DNA of 64,000 bases from the NCBI GenBank assembly GCA_944472135.2, contig OX235263.1:24977379-25041378 (forward strand). The letters are read 5' to 3'. The notes beneath the pieces were generated by a model that had not been told where the DNA came from, made no database searches, and saw nothing but the letters and a program-made list of their open reading frames with translations. The position numbers and the translations under genes are program-made. Source of the DNA: Trichobilharzia regenti. Lineage: Eukaryota > Platyhelminthes > Trematoda > Strigeidida > Schistosomatidae. This document shows positions 55,565-64,000 of the stretch, piece by piece (position 1 is the stretch's first letter; every line of letters starts with the position of its first letter).

Positions 55565-56100
55565 TTTATTATTATTATTGTATCCTTTAGTTCCTAGAGG
55601 AACATAGGGCTTCAGCTGAGCACCTCCATTGCCTTCGGTTTTCTGACAACTTTTTCACCCTGCTCCAGGTCTGTCCACATGCTTTCATCTCCTCCTCGCA
55701 TGACCTCCTCAAAGTCACCATTGCACTGACGACCAACTCGCCGCCTCCCTTTCGGGTTCCACTCGAGGGCTTGTCTAGTGATGTCACTTGATGGTTTGTT
55801 TCCTCCGCGTATGGCCAGTCCATCTCCATTTCTTTCTGCCTATTTGTTTCACAATCGGTTGCTGATTGGTTCGCTCCCAGAGATCCCTGTTGCTAATCTT
55901 TTCTGGCCATCTGATCTTGAGTATTGAGCGGAGACAGCTGTTAATGAAGGTCTGAAGTTTGTTTGAGATGCTCTTTATGACTCGCCAAGTCTCTGATTCG
56001 TATAGTAGCACTGACTTTACATTGGAGTTGAAAATCCGGATCTTAATTTTGATGCTGAGTGCTGTTGACCTCCACACAGATTTGAGAGTAATTCTATTGA
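55565..56100 (-). pseudogene. RTE-B 3' part with ATT tail
   Basis: Minus strand: RITLKSVWRSTALSIKIKIR, IFNSNVKSVLLYESETWRVI, LQTFINSCLRSILKIRWPEK, SNRDLWERTNQQPIVKQIGR, KWRWTGHTRRKQTIK, then RRQWRCSAEALCSSRN. The 3' phrase and ATT tail are at 55567-55610. This is the clearest copy of the RTE-B C-terminus. It retains frameshifts near 55790. Confidence 0.82.
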
Positions 56101-56470
56101 CAACACTCATGTCTTCTGGTGAGAAGTCGTAACCAGAGGGACCCACCAAGTCAGGCAAGAAGACTAATTTACTCACCTGTGACACTGGCTGGTGGTTACG
56201 TTAAATATATTTCACGAATTGGAAGAAGTTGGAATTCATGAGCTGTCCATTGGATCGGATCCCAGTGGCTGACTGACTGTTTTCAACATAGTCAATAGCT
56301 GAATGGTCTACAAGCTCACCTCGTAACCTGAATGTCTCGAGGTTAGAACACCAGGGGTGTGTATTGCTGAAGAGTCCCAAAGTAGGGTGAAACAGTTGTC
56401 CAATGCTTCCTACTAGGTTTACAGGGGGGTTTTGTAACTGATGTCAACTTGTGATTAATCAAACCTGTAA
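56100..56470. repeat. SINE1-type composite
   Basis: 56100-56195 is the minus-strand tail block also seen at 21540-21650. 56215-56470 is SINE1 in plus orientation (GAATTCATGAGCTGTCCATT, GAATGGTCTACAAGCTCACC, AAGAGTCCCAAAGTAGGGTG, TAACTGATGTCAACTTGTGA). Confidence 0.6.
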
Positions 56471-57489
56471 CCACCTTATCACATTCACATTTCTAAATGT
56501 ACTTCTCCCTATCCATCTGTTTCACGCAAGCATATATTGCGCTTTATTTATTCATCCGTATTGTCTAATCAGCCTGTGACTGGTGTATATAGATGAAGTT
56601 AGGAAGTTGTGTCAATAGAGACTTGATACGATTATGATCAATAAATGTTGTGAAGTAAGTAGCACTGTACACATGCATTATTTAATGGAATTTTGTCTTT
56701 TCCTTGTTAACTGATTAGATGAAAATATTCTGTCTCTTTTGTCATGTCGACGCCTAGTACAAACGATTTGACGATCCCTGAAGATTAACACGTAATATTA
56801 TTTTAGTTGATGATGTGACCAGCAGTGTAATCTGGAGGGGAGGAGCATGCATTTCTTCTCCTGTTCGACACTCACATCAGCTAGTGGATTTGCCTGCACT
56901 TCCTCAGTGAATGATAGCCTTCCCACTAAGACTAGAACATAGCACCATCCCGCACCGTTTCAAACGCTAATTGGCTCAAGTTTTAGTCGGAATACCATCA
57001 CACTCATCATGAAATTTAGGTAAATCCACACCTGACCATTCCCATCCTGGATTCCACTGCTAGTCACCACCCATAAAATAAAATTACATGTATGCTATTT
57101 CCTTTGCAACTTGTTAACATGACCATGAAGACTTGAACACTCCTCTTCTTACTCTTTTGGTTCAAATCTAAATTAGCAGACTGCTTAGTTCGAGTCCTGC
57201 CTTGATTCAGATTTTCATTTCACCATCATACAGAATTGGATACATCAATAAATGGGTACAGAATTCTGCTAACTTAAGGCTATCACTATGAAGTCAAGTA
57301 TATCTTGAAGGTTTCACCGAATACCAAGATGTTTGTAAAAGTATAAGCAGTTAAACTCAGGAAGGAAGGAAGCAAACGTTGAGTTTGAAAACTGCAAGCT
57401 ATATTCACAGTACATGATCTGGTGTCCATATCCAATTCCTCCGACTATTGTCATTTTGATTAGTAGGATGAATAATACAATAATTACCA
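56471..57489. other. Intron: no recognised gene
   Basis: 56575-56670 has GTGTATATAGATG then CAATAAATGTTGTG about 50 bases on, a TATA-plus-polyadenylation arrangement like that at 37596-37625. Nothing else was recognised. Confidence 0.35.
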
Positions 57490-58175
57490 CCAATGCGTCC
57501 GGTGGTCCAATAATGGTGGAATGCTTGGAAGGTCTGGATTCGATACCCGGCCAAAGTTACTCCTAAACCTCGACTGGCTTACAAGTCAACAGTAGGCCTA
57601 GAAAAGAGCAAAGGTTGGCGGTGTGAGGTCACCGAACCCAACATTGTAAGGAGGAACAACACTACCTATAAATGAAACTTCAAAGCTCAATCTTGGAGCT
57701 TCATATTCTACTCAAAACAGGATGGAATGAAAAAAGAAACACACATATATTATGATATTCAAATTAAATACTTCTACAGAAACGTCTGTAGAGGTTAGTT
57801 GCCAGACCTTCAGACTAGTATATATGGTCGATTTGGGTTCCTCTCCTCAGTGTCACACATTTGGTTTTGAGCCTGAATAATCCAGTAATAACGTCTCTGA
57901 CTGCAGCACTGCAATGCGTATACAAATCTTTAAAGAGACTAGGTTGCTTAGAGGTTTTGATACACCTGCCGATCGGTGGTGGTAGATAATTCACCAGCCA
58001 CTCAGGAAGTCAAGGTCAGATTAGCGACTGACGCCCCCCCCCAAACCTTCCCCCAATTTACTAGCCAACAGTAACACCAGAAAAAAGGGAAGGTTGGAGG
58101 TGAGTCTAACATCCACACCCTGTAAAACTTCAAGACTCGAAACCCAATATCCTAGCTCGGAACTCAAAAACTGAA
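57490..58175 (+). repeat. SINE2, SINE3 and SINE2 pieces in tandem
   Basis: 57490-57725 is a diverged SINE2 (GTGGTCCAATAATGGTGGAA, GGATTCGATACCCGGCC, TAAACCTCGACTGGC). 57890-58025 is SINE3 (AATAACGTCTCTGACTGCAG, GATCGGTGGTGG, CAAGGTCAG). 58030-58175 is a SINE2 3' half (GGAAGGTTGGAGGTGAGTCT, CTTCAAGACTCGAAACCC). Confidence 0.5.
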
Positions 58176-58289
58176 GATAAAAGAAAAAGTTACTGAAAAA
58201 GAACGAGAATCGGTCATCAACAAATAATGACGAGGGTAGTAAAAAGCATTTAAGAACAAATTATTAACTGAATTCATTCGAAAACCTAC

Positions 58290-58513
58290 TTATCATCAAA
58301 ATCAGCCCATTGTTCAGGTAGATTACGTAATCTAATAGCCATTTTACCGGCACGTTCAGATAACAGATTATACTCTTGTTGCAGTTGTGTTGTTCGTTTA
58401 CCATAGGCATTTGAATCCGTATGAAATAGGTAAGACATTTGTTCGTCCAATTCACGCATTTCACGTAACAAATCTTCACAGACAGTATTAAACTGGGAAT
58501 TATTAAACGCCAT
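58290..58513 (-). CDS. Exon B, spectrin-repeat rod (residues 55-129)
   Basis: The exon has 224 bases, starts in phase 0 after TTGCTGATAG and ends at GATAA/GTAGGT with two bases left over. These combine with the first base of exon C to give a lysine. The first codon is ATG but it follows a good acceptor, so it is not taken as a start. The residues form two helices; near the end, LPEQWADFDDK runs across the splice into LHHLLDWTNEVEKLF. That W-to-W stretch is a typical first helix of a spectrin repeat split by an intron. Confidence 0.88.
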
Positions 58514-58604
58514 CTATCAGCAAGAAAAACAATGGAATATAAACAAAGCATAAACAATTAAAGTAATAATTATAACTTGTTTGATAAAACTAATTCATTA
58601 CTGC

Positions 58605-58960
58605 TTTGATCATTGGCCGACAATAGTTAGAAAACCACTGGAAAGCCAGTAGAAAGTACTGGATAGAGGTTTCCCCTAGTCTGGAACTCTTCAGCACTAT
58701 ACACTCACCCAGGACCCACGAGTGATAAGACCAGCTCATCGACCATTCAACCACTAGGATACGATCCAATGACTATTCCATGAATTCTTGATACATGTAA
58801 CGAAAGCGCCAGCCAATTTTATCGGAGAGTAACTTTCCTCTTACCTGAGACTCGATTGACCCCGGTGGTATTAACTTCTCATTAGTGACTGAGCATCAGA
58901 TTAATTTTCTAGTGTTGCTCCAGTGTAACCAATCAAATCACTGCGGAACAACACAACACA
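58605..58960 (-). repeat. SINE1 copy
   Basis: Minus orientation: CGACAATAGTTAGAAAACCA, AAGTACTGGATAGAGG, CTAGTCTGGAACTCTTCAGC, GCTCATCGACCATTCAACCA and GGATACGATCCAATGAC. The B box is damaged. A tail resembling 62460-62500 (GAGCATCAGATTAATTTTC) follows at 58890-58910. Confidence 0.6.
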
Positions 58961-59744
58961 ATTCATGTCTTAAAAGGAATCAAAGAAAACCAGTCGTCAG
59001 TGAATGTTCCACTGGGAAACAAGCACCAGACAGTAGAAAATCATAGCCAACAAATACACTATACTAATGAGGCGGTAACTACTTGTAATTGCTAAGAAAT
59101 GTGATCCGGAGCACTGTCGAAGTATGCAATGAAATAGATTTGTCAGCTGCAGAGTCAATACCAGTGGGTCTCCATTTGGTCTCAGCTCTGTGGTACGGAA
59201 AGCACTGCACTGCTCACTGCTTGTCGGTTGGTCTACCGAACTCCACAATTAATGGTTGTAGTAATAACTTTCAGGTCACCTACCCATTCGCCTACTCCAC
59301 TCTGTCCAATGCCACCTCCGCCTGACATCTCAAAAGCATCCTCAGCACGACTGTTGTCGTCGTATCCTGAACGCCCAGTAGCTCAGTAACGGATTCGAAG
59401 GCTCGCTTCAGGTCTCTGTATGTCTCCCAGTTCGAAAGCTGAAGACCATGCTATCTTTATTTGTCCGTAGGCAACGATACCAAATGCAACAGCAGGACAC
59501 AACAGTACTCAGTAGCCGCCATTAAATCCACCCCCAATCCATTCAATATGCTTCCGGATGATACATATATATACTACTTACAAAATTTCTCAGTAGAATG
59601 CGCCACACTAGAAGTGATGTCACATAATCAACAAAGACACTTAGTAGGTTTAACATGAAATTTCACCCAATATTACATCAATTCACTTATGCTACAATCC
59701 AAAGTACAAAGGACTTGTACGACAGTCGCTAAATTACATCTCTA
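58961..59744. other. Intron: unrecognised
   Basis: Two plus-strand frames (59089-59325, 59461-59658) are short and carry no recognisable domain or splice context. No repeat-family match was found. Confidence 0.4.
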
Positions 59745-60090
59745 GTGTAGGTATGGTATTTGGTCACCGATTAAAGTGTGCACTGTCCAACAGTCCCTTC
59801 CCACCCTCCCCTTTATGGCTATCAAACACTGGCGCTGAAAGTGGAAGATTATGAAGAGGTTAGCTGTCTTTGACCATAGTTGTTTGTGTTTTCACTTCCG
59901 TGTTAGGTGGTATAACAAGGTGAGTAATATTGAGGTTAGGCACAGAGCGTAAGGTAACGAGGAAAAACCAGTCAGTGAGGTTGTGAAACTAAATCGATCC
60001 AGATGACGAGAACACATGCCTAGACGTCGAATATCTCGACGAGAAAAGTGAGCTGACATAAGATATTACGGTATTATAGAATAAACTCAT
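59745..60090 (+). mobile_element. RTE-A fragment
   Basis: GGTATTTGGTCACCGATTAA, CTTTATGGCTATCAAACACT, GGAAGATTATGAAGAGGTTA, TTTGACCATAGTTGTTTGTG, GTTAGGTGGTATAACAAGGT and TGAGTAATATTGAGGTTAG follow the RTE-A order (VEDMKRL, FDHRCL, VRWYNKVSNIEVR). It is decayed. Confidence 0.7.
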
Positions 60091-60299
60091 ATAATATGGA
60101 ATTATTCTCTAAAGCACAACAGTATCAAGGTTCTACTGTTTCGTCAAGTAAGTAGTGAAAGCATTGTACGAATATCAGTCAGCGAACAAACTTCAAAACA
60201 ATCGAACCCTTAGGAACTAACACACTTAAATACTAATCTAGCACTCATTAGGGATTGACTCTGAACAAGACGAAGTTCTCTGAAATTCTGGAGAGAAGT

Positions 60300-60560
60300 C
60301 GTAAACAGTAAGATTAGAGTCCACCGATTCAGTCGGGTGTGAGGATAGAAGTCAGAATTCATGGCCCATGCGGATCTATCGCAGAGCATGAATCGTCAAC
60401 CAGCTTGGCCGCGTATCCCGAAGGTCATGGGTTCGTAGTGCTCAAGAATCCTAAAAACTAGAACCAAGTAACAGCTGTCCAGTACTCGCTGGTTCTGACA
60501 TGATCAAACCGTGATCAAACTTGAAACTAAACTCATACAATAACGCTTGAGAAAGAATAT
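60300..60560 (+). repeat. SINE1 copy
   Basis: Plus strand: GAAGTCAGAATTCATGGCCC, CATGAATCGTCAACCAGCTT, GGTCATGGGTTCG, CTCAAGAATCC and CAGCTGTCCAGTACTCGCTG, ending GTGATCAAACTTG. Confidence 0.6.
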
Positions 60561-60839
60561 TTCTTGACAGAACCGTAAGACATTGATAGAATCAGAAGGA
60601 ATGTAGGTGGTGGTAAGTGTAAAACTCTAAATGGGTCTTAATCAAGTAGCCTACACTTCTTTATGTATTCCTCCTTTATAATTAGACTGATCATCAATAA
60701 ATAAGATGTAATTTGTCTGAATCGTGTAATGTGTATTTACGCAACATACATCACACACGAAATTGTCATAGGAATGAATATATACGAATTTAATAAAGAG
60801 TTAAGAGGTGAGGAAATAAAACCACTTAGGTCAAGTTAA

Positions 60840-61470
60840 AAGGACATATTGAAGGTCAAAATAACAATGAAGATCATTAGACCAAATAACAGAGATAATA
60901 GTACATCTAACCTGGCTGGAATCAAAACAAAGTTTACCAAGGAAGGTTTATTGTGATGACGAATTCCTGCTTTGAACGCATAAAGGTGATCTAAACTTCC
61001 TCATTGCCAGCTAGGACTTCCACAAACTTTAAGATACGCCCCAGACACTTTTCATAGATAGGTTTAAAAGATGTGTTAGCGTCAATTTTATGTCCTGCCT
61101 CTATAATATGTTTCACAATAGAGCAGCTAGGTCTCCAGTTCTCACCATTAATGGGTTCTGAAGATTCTATCTGCTTCTGGAGCCATTTAGGAATATGCTC
61201 TGAAGTCAACCCTCACTTGCAGTCTTTTAAAGTCTTTTAAACTGCAGCGCTCAATCTTTTTCTAGTTATCAAGCTGCTATAATGTCCCATATAGAGTAGC
61301 TTGATGTACAAGTTTTTCTTAGGGATGAGTTGTAGAGTGGGTCTTGGTGTTCCACTGACCACTTTACTTCTCCTGATGAACTTGTCTGGATAACTGTTAT
61401 CAACCAGAGTTTGTGTCAACTTTCTTTCTTCTTCATCAAGTGTGTGTCTTCAGTGCATATTGCATATTGC
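60840..61470 (-). pseudogene. Penelope-like element remnant
   Basis: Minus strand: LDEEERKLTQTLVDNSYPDK, FIRRSKVVSGTPRPTLQLIP, KKNLYIKLLYMGHYSSLITR (linker before the endonuclease), then an abrupt jump to SEHIPKWLQKQIESSEPING, IVKHIIEAGHKIDANTSFKP and IYEKCLGRILKFVEVLAGNE. The GIY-YIG start between them is deleted. It is the same subfamily as 4775-5300. Confidence 0.8.
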
Positions 61471-61474
61471 TTTA

Positions 61475-62012
61475 TCTAAATTCATAAAGGGAACAAATTG
61501 TTTTAAAAGTCTCAATAAGTAGTTGTTCATTCCTACAACTTTTATCTTGCTTCCTATCATTCTTCAGTCTCTTGAATCTATTATCAATATTATTATTATT
61601 ATCTTTAAAGAATTCTATAATTACTTAGATCAGTGCACTAATTATGCAGATGGCCTCTTAACATTTTCAAATACACAAACCGGAACATACACTGACCTCA
61701 CCATCAACAGTTTAGATAAGATTGGATATAATCTTGAATGACAGCCAATGTATTGTATGTGCGTATGTATGTATGTATGTGTGTGAAAGAGTGGAAACGA
61801 CAGAGGATGAATTATGTGTGATCACATAAGAAAAGGAGTGGCACGGAAGTGATTTATATGACTGATATATGCTACCACCATACTGACCTTTTTCCCGCAT
61901 AAAATGGTAATAATAAGATGTCTTTAGAAATGGCTGTGAATGGTCAAACAGGTTTTCATATATGTGTAAAACTTAAGCACTGTGGTAGTAAGTAATTCCA
62001 CATTAGTTTGCT
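61475..62012. other. Intron: no recognised gene
   Basis: AT-rich, with an ATT run near 61587-61601 and a TATG run at 61753-61780. No repeat family was recognised. Confidence 0.4.
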
Positions 62013-62119
62013 TATTAGATGTATCATACAGCCAGTGAAACAGTATTATTTACTGGATGACAAGGTTTCGAACAAAATTTATTATTGTTCATAATCATTT
62101 ATAAATATTGGTTTTGTAG

Positions 62120-62500
62120 GGATTGTGTTTGATTGCATGGAGGATTTCATCACCTAGAGAACCATTGGAAAACCTGGGAGCACCGGACAGCTGTTTCGTC
62201 CTACTTTGGGGCTCTTCATCAGTGCGCACCCACTGTCAGGGTTTGAACCCAGGACCCTCTAGTCACAAGGCGAGCTCGTAGAGACCATTGAGCCACTGGG
62301 ACCCGATCCAATGGTCCTTGAATTCTAACTTCTGCCAATTCACAACATATCGCGACCATTTCGCAATGTCTTCTTCGATGAGTTACTGTCTCATCTTCAA
62401 CCTACTGTACACAACTGGCTACGGCTTCCCACGAAAACCCCCAGGTTAACTGTCTGAATACGACCAGTCGCTAGTGAGCATCAGATTAATTTTCAATTAT
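62120..62500 (-). repeat. SINE1 copy
   Basis: Minus orientation with good tRNA-like boxes: GGTTTGAACCCAGGACCCTC (B-box complement) and AAGGCGAGCTCGTAGAGACC with ATTGAGCCACTGGGACCCGA. Terminal phrase ACCATTGGAAAACCTGGGAG, GCTGTTTCGTCCTACTTTGG. The stretch TTGTAGGGATTGTGTTTGAT, TGGAGGATTTCATCA occurs on both sides (62116-62150 and 62507-62545), either a duplicated element end or a long direct repeat. Confidence 0.7.
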
Positions 62501-62549
62501 TGATGTTTGTAGGGATTTTGTTTGATTGTATGGAGGATTTCATCATTTG

Positions 62550-62952
62550 CAATCACATGACTTCGAAAATTGAGCTTTATAGTTTTCTTTGTTCCTTCCT
62601 ATTTGTCGAGCATAAAAACCTAGCAAAATCTAGATTAGTTGACCCGAATAAGATAAGAAATCTAGAGAATAGTTCAGCTATACCACTCACTACATGCAGT
62701 TACACACAACCATACAATAGGCTGAATTGGCTAAGATGACAGTTTTAAAATCTAATGTACCAGCAGGGTGGAGGGAGAGACTGACTGGTGACGGAAGCTT
62801 TGTTTATCGAATCAACTGAGACAGAATACGTGTAACAGGAATTATTTAACACGTGTCCACGCAGATATCTGGAAAATTCTACTACCCTAACGACGATAAA
62901 TAGGAGAGAACAAAGAAAACTATAAAACTCAAGTTTCAAAGTCGTGTGATTA
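62550..62952. mobile_element. MITE-like element with about 60-bp inverted ends
   Basis: The left end AATCACATGACTTCGAAAAT followed by TGAGCTTTATAGTTTTCTTT is mirrored at the right end (complement AATCACACGACTTTGAAACT, TGAGTTTTATAGTTTTCTTT) with about 85 to 90 percent match over some 60 bases. The interior has no coding capacity beyond a short frame. A second truncated copy is at 3996-4333. The sequence to the right (62960-63058) is shared with 3898-3995 and 62013-62100, suggesting insertion into another repeat. Confidence 0.75.
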
Positions 62953-63059
62953 CAATTGATATGGTTATGAACAATAATAAACTTAGTTCGAAACTGTGTC
63001 ATCCAGTAAATAATACTGTTTCATCACTGTGTGATATATCTAACAAATAAACTAATATC

Positions 63060-63240
63060 AAACAGGTTTTCTTTCAATCCTCAAGTAGGGTTGTTGGTGC
63101 ATACGGCTGAAAAGTGCCGAACTACAACGAAACAGGTGTCCAGTAATCCCTGCTGCTTTTCGCTGGTTCTCTAACTGATATCAATCCGCAATCAAACTTG
63201 AAACCAATCGAATCCCTACAAACCAATTCCAGAAAATTAA
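63060..63240 (+). repeat. SINE1 3' end
   Basis: Plus strand: AACGAAACAGGTGTCCAGTA, GCTGGTTCTCTAACTGATAT, CAATCCGCAATCAAACTTGA, AATCCCTACAAACC. Only the tail half is present. Nothing recognised from 63240 to exon A. Confidence 0.55.
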
Positions 63241-63570
63241 TAAATCTTTGTGAAACTCTAACGATTATTGTGATTAACTAGCAGTAGTATTATTATACGC
63301 ATTATTCACACTTTACATTCCTAGGGGAATATAGACAGGGCATCGTAGTACATATCCAGGGTAGTCAGTCCACTACCATCAGCTGTCTCTGCACGCACGC
63401 ATGATCCGTAACAACGCCAGAAACTGAATTAGTCGCTTTCCTATGCGATGATCTAATGTAAGACAACTGGACGTAGCTGAAATTAGATTGTTTAATATTA
63501 GCAATGAATAAAAATCCAAAGAAATCCAAGGTTAAACAAGTATGGAAAAACTTGATCTGTTTTTTTTTAC

Positions 63571-63732
63571 CTCATGATCCGCCAGGATACTAGCCAAACT
63601 TTCACCGGATGACATACGTGATTCTTCATCATTCAGCAGTCTACTTGTATTCTCCAAATGTTCACGTAAACGAGCTTCTAATAAGGCATATTTCAGTTCA
63701 TATTGACGTCGGGTAGCTTTAGACATAAGTTC
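63571..63732 (-). CDS. Exon A, spectrin-repeat rod (residues 1-54 of the joined section)
   Basis: This exon of 162 bases is phase 0 at both ends. The acceptor reads CATTTTAG before GAA-CTT-ATG, and the donor is CATGAG/GTAAAAA. The first codons are E-L-M, so the ATG is internal rather than a start, because a splice acceptor precedes it in frame. The 54 residues include YELKYALLEARLREHLEN, a helical stretch with heptad-like leucines, and an acidic-serine turn (EESRMSSGES). It joins exon B exactly at codon borders. Upstream exons must lie to the right of the window. Confidence 0.87.
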
Positions 63733-63849
63733 CTAAAATGAATAAATGGGGAGGGGGAGAGGGAGAAATGAAATCATGCATAGACGGATGTGTAGTGTTG
63801 CGAGGGGGGACTAAGGCAATATACTCAATATCCCACACAAAACTATTTT

Positions 63850-63972
63850 TACAAAAACATGATTTATTTATTATTACAGCTTGATTCCACACTGTATTTT
63901 TAATACAAGTATGGAATTTTCAGCATGGATATCTGATATGTATCCATATATATATATATTATATATATATAT
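63850..63972 (-). repeat. CR1-type 3' end fragment and AT microsatellite
   Basis: TTCCACACTGTATTTTTAAT, then GGAATTTTCAGCATGGATAT, the complement of the CR1 3' end at 35935-35995. An AT run follows at 63946-63972 with one break. Confidence 0.55.
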
Positions 63973-64000
63973 GTGAATGGTGGTCTCTCTTTCTGTTGCT

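Larger units (their letters stand above)
1414..63732 (-). other. Partial gene: giant spectrin-repeat protein, 15 internal exons
   Basis: This is the span of one minus-strand gene whose exons A to O (listed separately) join in frame into 4,174 residues. The reading phases at the 14 junctions are 0, 2, 1, 0, 1 and then nine times 0, and all match. The translation is helical and charged, with heptads and tryptophans at spectrin-repeat-like spacing. Proteins of this type are long rods linking actin or microtubules to membranes, the nuclear envelope or junctions. Nesprin is my leading guess and spectraplakin the alternative; this is inference, because neither the N-terminal actin-binding pair nor any C-terminal domain lies in the window. 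Introns are 1.7 to 8.4 kb. Further small phase-0 exons could have been missed, since from F onwards each junction would tolerate them. Confidence 0.85.

Noticed and set aside
1..64000. CRISPR arrays, operons, riboswitches, phage or plasmid modules
   Set aside because: No regularly spaced repeats with unique spacers and no prokaryote-type gene clusters; the splice sites and retroelements are eukaryotic.

Overview
The window looks like nuclear DNA of a schistosome-type trematode. It is visibly AT-rich, is made of small and large exons separated by long introns, and those introns are packed with decayed retroelements of kinds known from Schistosoma: RTE-type (SR2-like), CR1-type (SR1-like) and Penelope-like elements with GIY-YIG endonucleases, a Merlin DNA transposon, and tRNA-derived SINEs. 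Species cannot be fixed from the sequence alone, and no bacterial, viral or organellar block was seen.

One host gene fills the window. It lies on the minus strand and is open at both ends, so neither its start, its stop nor its promoter is here. I could place 15 consecutive coding exons (A to O, right to left: 63571-63732 down to 1414-1551) by GT/AG splice sites and reading phase. Every junction keeps frame, giving 12,522 coding bases, or 4,174 residues, of almost pure alpha-helical coiled-coil with spaced tryptophans typical of spectrin repeats. The product is a giant spectrin-repeat protein. A nesprin (SYNE) type nuclear-envelope linker is my first guess and a spectraplakin (dystonin/MACF) the main alternative. 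No calponin-homology, KASH, EF-hand, GAS2 or plakin domain is visible, so this is an interior section of the rod. Exons G to O are all phase 0 at both ends. Exons D (1.5 kb), F (3.4 kb) and J (1.7 kb) carry most of the rod.

The introns (about 1.7 to 8.4 kb) hold the rest. Clear insertions with target-site duplications are a Merlin element at 6355-7247, a tRNA-like SINE at 20812-21044 inside a Penelope-like copy, and an RTE reverse transcriptase at 47931-49483 inside another RTE copy. The largest intron (30848-39285) contains RTE, CR1 and Penelope-like remnants plus a triplicated 53-bp unit upstream of a TATA-like motif. Other stretches hold SINE fold-back structures, a MITE with about 60-bp inverted ends, microsatellites (one starts 8 bases inside a splice donor), or nothing I can recognise.

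No rRNA, genuine tRNA, CRISPR or operon-type structure was found. The window's biology is that of a single long cytoskeletal or nuclear-envelope gene serving as a landing ground for mobile DNA. I did not find a convincing novel multi-gene system. The items most worth a second look are the nested insertions, the inverted Penelope pair, the SINE fold-backs and the promoter-like triplication.
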